A model generated the notes under the pieces. That model was not told where the DNA came from, did no database searches, and saw nothing but the letters and a program-made list of their open reading frames with translations. Of a stretch of DNA of 64,000 bases, positions 61,078-64,000 are shown piece by piece. This DNA comes from Litorilituus lipolyticus (GTDB lineage Bacteria > Pseudomonadota > Gammaproteobacteria > Enterobacterales > Alteromonadaceae): assembly GCF_006439335.1 (NCBI RefSeq), contig NZ_SAWY01000041.1, forward strand, positions 192,775 to 256,774, read 5' to 3'. A program made the position numbers and the translations under genes. The stretch's first letter is position 1; each line of letters opens with the position of its first letter.

Positions 61078-62325
61078 TTATATTTTTAAACCAAACTCAA
61101 TGGCTGCGCCGTATGTGTCATGGTCACCTATATAACCTGCAATATCGATAGAAACAACGTCCCAAGGTGATATACCAATCCCTGTTGTAACAATGTCAGC
61201 ATCAATATCATTGAGATCTGCACGATAGCCTAATCTTAACTGTAAGTTTTGATAGAATTGAAATTCAGCACCAATACTGGCATATTTTGATGCCTTAATA
61301 TCAATAAAACTTTCTCGGTCTGTTAAATCAAATTCAGTGGCTAAGGTAAGCCAGTCATTTTGATAACTAAACCCCGCTATACTGTAATTTTCAACTAAGA
61401 AGCTAATCATTTGCTCTGGGTGCTTAATCTCATGAGATATTAAGTTATTTGACACAATAGCGGCGTGCCATTGTCTTTCATCACCCCATGAAAAATATAA
61501 ACCTAAGTCAATATTACCGTTTGACTCATCTGTTATATTATCTTCATTGCCTAAATCAAAGTCGTTATCGTTAAACTCACTAATATTCTTAGAGTTAAAC
61601 AATAAATCAATGCGCTGATATTTTAGTTTCAAGCCAGCCGAAACATCATAGTGCTTACTATTAAGTACTTCACCACCAAGCATAATACCAGCTTCTGCAA
61701 TAGAGTATCCAACGCCTGTTGCAGTTGATTTCAGCTCATCTAGATCCAAATAACCTGAGTCAATAGCGTCGCGTAAAAGTTGTTCATCAGTTTTATCATA
61801 TTGAGTTAACCCACCGTATTTTCCATATTGGTTCGTAAATAAGCCAAAGCTTAAGTACTTATTAGGCACTATCACTTGAAAGCTTAGGCCATTTTGACCG
61901 TTAACCATTTTTGAATCTATAGCTGTTAAACCGGCGACGATGTCATCAACATCGGCATTTAAGTCTTCAGCAGGTAAGCCAAGGTTAATATTATCAGCAA
62001 GTCTTGCCAAATCATCTGCAATATTACCTCCATTATCTATAACGTTATATTCATCTGAGACTAAAATGCCAAGATTGAGGGAAAAATAAAAGTCATCGTC
62101 ACTTTTATACTCAGTAAGTAAAGCAGGGTTACTAAGGGCATTAGTAAAGTCTAGGGTAATGCCAGTAAATCCTTGTCCGGCTCTTTTGGCATTAAAACTT
62201 TCTGCTTCACTTGGCAGGGAATAAGAAAGACAAAATACAGTCAAGGAAGCACAGCTTAAGTAGTGAAATAGATTTGCTAGCTTTTTTAGTTTTGATTGCT
62301 TTGGAGCAGGCGATGAAGTAGTCAT
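61078..62325 (-). CDS. TraF_2-family outer-membrane beta-barrel protein
   Basis: A 415-residue protein of the family annotated as 'conjugal transfer protein TraF' (PF13729), although there are no transfer genes around. A signal peptide is likely within residues 20-42 (LTVFCLSYSLPSEA-ESFNAKRAGQG). NALSNPALLTEYKSDDDFYFSLNLGI is the family's N-terminal signature, as in FadL-type barrels. The remainder is alternating beta-strands ending IEFGLKI, an outer-membrane C-terminus. Function unknown; the TraF name is historical. Confidence 0.82.
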   Translation of the reverse strand: MTTSSPAPKQSKLKKLANLFHYLSCASLTVFCLSYSLPSEAESFNAKRAGQGFTGITLDFTNALSNPALLTEYKSDDDFYFSLNLGILVSDEYNVIDNGGNIADDLARLADNINLGLPAEDLNADVDDIVAGLTAIDSKMVNGQNGLSFQVIVPNKYLSFGLFTNQYGKYGGLTQYDKTDEQLLRDAIDSGYLDLDELKSTATGVGYSIAEAGIMLGGEVLNSKHYDVSAGLKLKYQRIDLLFNSKNISEFNDNDFDLGNEDNITDESNGNIDLGLYFSWGDERQWHAAIVSNNLISHEIKHPEQMISFLVENYSIAGFSYQNDWLTLATEFDLTDRESFIDIKASKYASIGAEFQFYQNLQLRLGYRADLNDIDADIVTTGIGISPWDVVSIDIAGYIGDHDTYGAAIEFGLKI

Positions 62326-62428
62326 AAGTTACCAATAAATAATGAAAAAACAGAAATAAAATAGGTAATCAACTTTAAGATTAGACTTTACTATTGGCTT
62401 TAGTCAATGAATATTCGTGAAATAATAT

Positions 62429-62456
62429 TGATGATAGAAAGTGTGTGTTATATTAT
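62429..62456 (+). promoter_or_regulatory. Probable promoter overlapping the Zur box
   Basis: TTGATG (62429-62434) and TATTAT (62451-62456) are spaced 16 bp apart, so the -10 region lies inside the Zur palindrome, the usual position for repression. Confidence 0.5.
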
Positions 62457-62460
62457 AACA
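62446..62460. promoter_or_regulatory. Zur operator
   Basis: TGTTATATTATAACA is a perfect palindrome around a central T and equals the core of the gammaproteobacterial Zur consensus (TGTTATANTATAACA). The downstream genes are a zinc-type TonB receptor and a Cys/His-containing small protein, which supports zinc control. Confidence 0.85.
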
Positions 62461-62466
62461 AAAGTT

Positions 62467-62784
62467 ATGATGTGTTCTATTAAGAAAAACTCGACCATAC
62501 TGTCAAAAAGACAAAGAATAAGCCGTTACATTAGTGCATTTGCACTAGTGTTGTTTTTATGCGCTTTTTTCTCTCATAGTGAACATATCACCTCGCAAAC
62601 ATCACAGCTTGAACAACAAGAGTGTTATCTTTGTTCTCAGGGGCTAGATACCGTAAAAGCCAATCATTCAATTAGTTTATTGATTGCTCAGGTGTTTCAA
62701 GATGTAGCGATTAATACAGAATTAATGCTCGCGCAGTCCCCTTACTTTGGCCAACCCCTGTTAAGAGCCCCACCACGTTTCTAA
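62467..62784 (+). CDS. Small membrane-anchored Cys/His protein of the zinc regulon
   Basis: The start is put at ATG 62467 (or 62470); starting at the earlier in-frame ATG (62407) would run through the Zur box. The protein has about 105 residues: a basic N-terminus, one transmembrane helix (about 25-43, FALVLFLCAFF), then SHSEH and ECYLC, both able to bind zinc, and a C-terminal RAPPRF. Small proteins like this next to ZnuD-type receptors are often called zinc chaperones; that is inference here. The leader would be only a few bases long. It precedes the receptor by 79 nt. Confidence 0.65.
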   Translation: MMCSIKKNSTILSKRQRISRYISAFALVLFLCAFFSHSEHITSQTSQLEQQECYLCSQGLDTVKANHSISLLIAQVFQDVAINTELMLAQSPYFGQPLLRAPPRF

Positions 62785-62863
62785 TTGTTTTATCACGAAG
62801 AATGTTTAGGTGCTCAGTTTAGCTGAGTTACCGCTTTGCTATATAAAATTTTTGGAAATTAAG

Positions 62864-64000
62864 ATGTTTAAAAAAAGAATTGCTCAAACGAATGGTTTGA
62901 GTGAAAGTCCTGCTATTAAAAAAAATCCTGCTCACTCATTAAAAACGACTAAATCTGCTTTAGCTTCAGCAATCACAGCTATGCCATTATTTTGGTGTAG
63001 CCAGGTATTATCTGCTGAGATATCAGGCCAAATTGTTGATAAACAAGGCAACGCTATCGCCAATGCACAAGTGAGCTTAAAAGGGTTAGATAAAAAGCAA
63101 ACCACCAGCCAAAATGGCTTTTTTGTTTTTAATGATATTGCCGAAGGCACTTTTGAATTACATACCAGTGCTAAAAACTACAGTCATGATTCTGTAATGG
63201 TAAAAGTAGGGCAAAGCAATATTACAAATTTAAGCATATCTCTATTACCTTCTGTCATTGAAGTTATAGATGTGCAAGGCAGTGTTTTACATGCATCAGC
63301 TATTGAATCAGCATTACCTGTCAATGTAATAGGTGGTGATGAGCTTAAGATGAAACAAGCGTCGACTTTGGGCGAAACATTGAAAAACGAAGTAGGCGTT
63401 CACTCGAGTTACTATGGACCTGTGGCAAGCTCGCCAATTATCCGAGGCTTAGACGGGCCAAGAGTCTTAATTACACAAAATGGCTTGGATGCTGGTGATG
63501 CTTCTAGGCTTGGGGCTGATCATGCAGTTGCCACAGAAACCAGTACAGCACAACAAGTTGAGGTTTTGCGCGGACCAGCAACACTCTTTTATGGCAGTGG
63601 TGCGATTGGTGGTGTCGTCAATGTTGTTGATAACCGTGTGCCAACAAGTAATGAATCTATAGCCGATTGGTTATTACAATATAATGATGTATCAAATGAG
63701 CAGCAAGCAGCAGTGAACTTACAAACCGGCTTTGATAACTGGGCTTTTCATGCCGATGCTTTCTGGCGTGAATCTAAAGATTATAAGCTCGCAGGTGAAG
63801 CCGAGCTTGATGATCATGATGAAGAACATGAAGGCCATGATGATGAGCATGAAGAAGAGCACAGTGATAGGTTAGCAAATAGTGCCTCAAAATCTGATGG
63901 TTTTACTTTAGGTAGTAGTTATTTATTTGACCAAGGCTTTGTTGGTTTTTCATATGGCAATATGACCCGTGAATATGGCATACCAGGCCATACGCACGGA
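62864..64000 (+). CDS. ZnuD-like TonB-dependent zinc receptor (5' part)
   Basis: From ATG 62864 the frame is open to the window end (379 residues) and continues. After a long N-terminal signal sequence (to about residue 50, QVLSA-EISG) comes a carboxypeptidase-regulatory-like domain (about 50-130), as in many receptors. The plug has VEVLRGPATLFYGSGAIGGVVNVVDNR and PIIRGLDGPRVLI. The barrel then carries an acidic His-rich loop (DHDEEHEGHDDEHEEEH, about 312-332), the hallmark of ZnuD zinc receptors. Zur control upstream agrees. The TonB box is not clear in this stretch. Confidence 0.9.
   Translation, partial: MFKKRIAQTNGLSESPAIKKNPAHSLKTTKSALASAITAMPLFWCSQVLSAEISGQIVDKQGNAIANAQVSLKGLDKKQTTSQNGFFVFNDIAEGTFELHTSAKNYSHDSVMVKVGQSNITNLSISLLPSVIEVIDVQGSVLHASAIESALPVNVIGGDELKMKQASTLGETLKNEVGVHSSYYGPVASSPIIRGLDGPRVLITQNGLDAGDASRLGADHAVATETSTAQQVEVLRGPATLFYGSGAIGGVVNVVDNRVPTSNESIADWLLQYNDVSNEQQAAVNLQTGFDNWAFHADAFWRESKDYKLAGEAELDDHDEEHEGHDDEHEEEHSDRLANSASKSDGFTLGSSYLFDQGFVGFSYGNMTREYGIPGHTHG

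Noticed and set aside
61078..62325. Conjugation locus suggested by the TraF_2 name
   Set aside because: No other transfer, relaxase or mobility genes nearby; the family is a chromosomal outer-membrane barrel.
62407..62466. Longer start of the small zinc-regulon protein at 62407
   Set aside because: This extension would run through the Zur box and promoter and puts 20 unrelated residues before the membrane helix.

Overview
The window looks like core chromosome of a low-GC marine gammaproteobacterium of the order Alteromonadales, most likely Colwelliaceae (Colwellia, Thalassotalea or a relative). This is inferred from the lptD-surA-pdxA-rsmA-apaH order, the argR/mdh divergent pair, rplU-rpmA-obgE, gltBD, an ArcA regulator with a stand-alone HptA-like phosphotransfer protein, and the AT-rich codon use. 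No rRNA, tRNA, insertion sequence, prophage, integron or CRISPR array was seen. Genes are closely packed on both strands and many convergent pairs share a bidirectional terminator.

Layout. 1-5.2 kb: 5' part of an exported ATP-dependent DNA ligase, a small Lys-rich secreted protein, a DUF3581 protein, a GIY-YIG protein, ArfB, a DUF2797 protein and an HDOD protein. 5.3-14 kb (minus strand): a chemoreceptor, then apaH, rsmA, pdxA, surA and lptD, with apaG missing. 14-21.5 kb: djlA, a DUF3530 protein, rluA, rapA and a PIN-PhoH ATPase. 21.5-26.6 kb: an accessory island in which three orphan periplasmic solute-binding-like proteins flank a compact four-gene operon (two DUF1538 membrane proteins, a PII-like protein and a two-CBS protein). 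26.7-37 kb: nitroreductase, RibD-C reductase, an RND permease and adaptor pair, a small membrane protein overlapping a methyltransferase, and a large hybrid histidine kinase. 37-43 kb: argR, mdh, bacteriohemerythrin, ispB, rplU, rpmA, obgE and folA. 43.2-44.1 kb: a secreted-protein gene with a one-base frameshift. 44.3-50.3 kb: gltD and gltB. 50.8-56.2 kb: folE2, hptA-like gene, arcA, a histidine kinase and rsmC. 56.4-61 kb: a lysine riboswitch controlling dapA, dapD, a lysA-like decarboxylase and an AstE/aspartoacylase-like deacylase. 61-64 kb: a TraF_2 outer-membrane protein, then a Zur box, a small zinc-associated membrane protein and the 5' part of a His-rich ZnuD-like TonB receptor.

How the genes work together. 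The lptD-surA part couples outer-membrane biogenesis with vitamin B6 synthesis, rRNA methylation and Ap4A turnover. The lysine cluster reads as a lysine-repressed succinylase route in which an M14-type deacylase may take the place of DapE. The 62.4-64 kb genes look like a zinc-starvation regulon. The arcA locus suggests a split Arc phosphorelay. The DUF1538-DUF1538-PII-CBS operon, with a potentially switchable 5' leader, is the least understood unit and the best candidate for an undescribed membrane transport system gated by nucleotides or metabolites.
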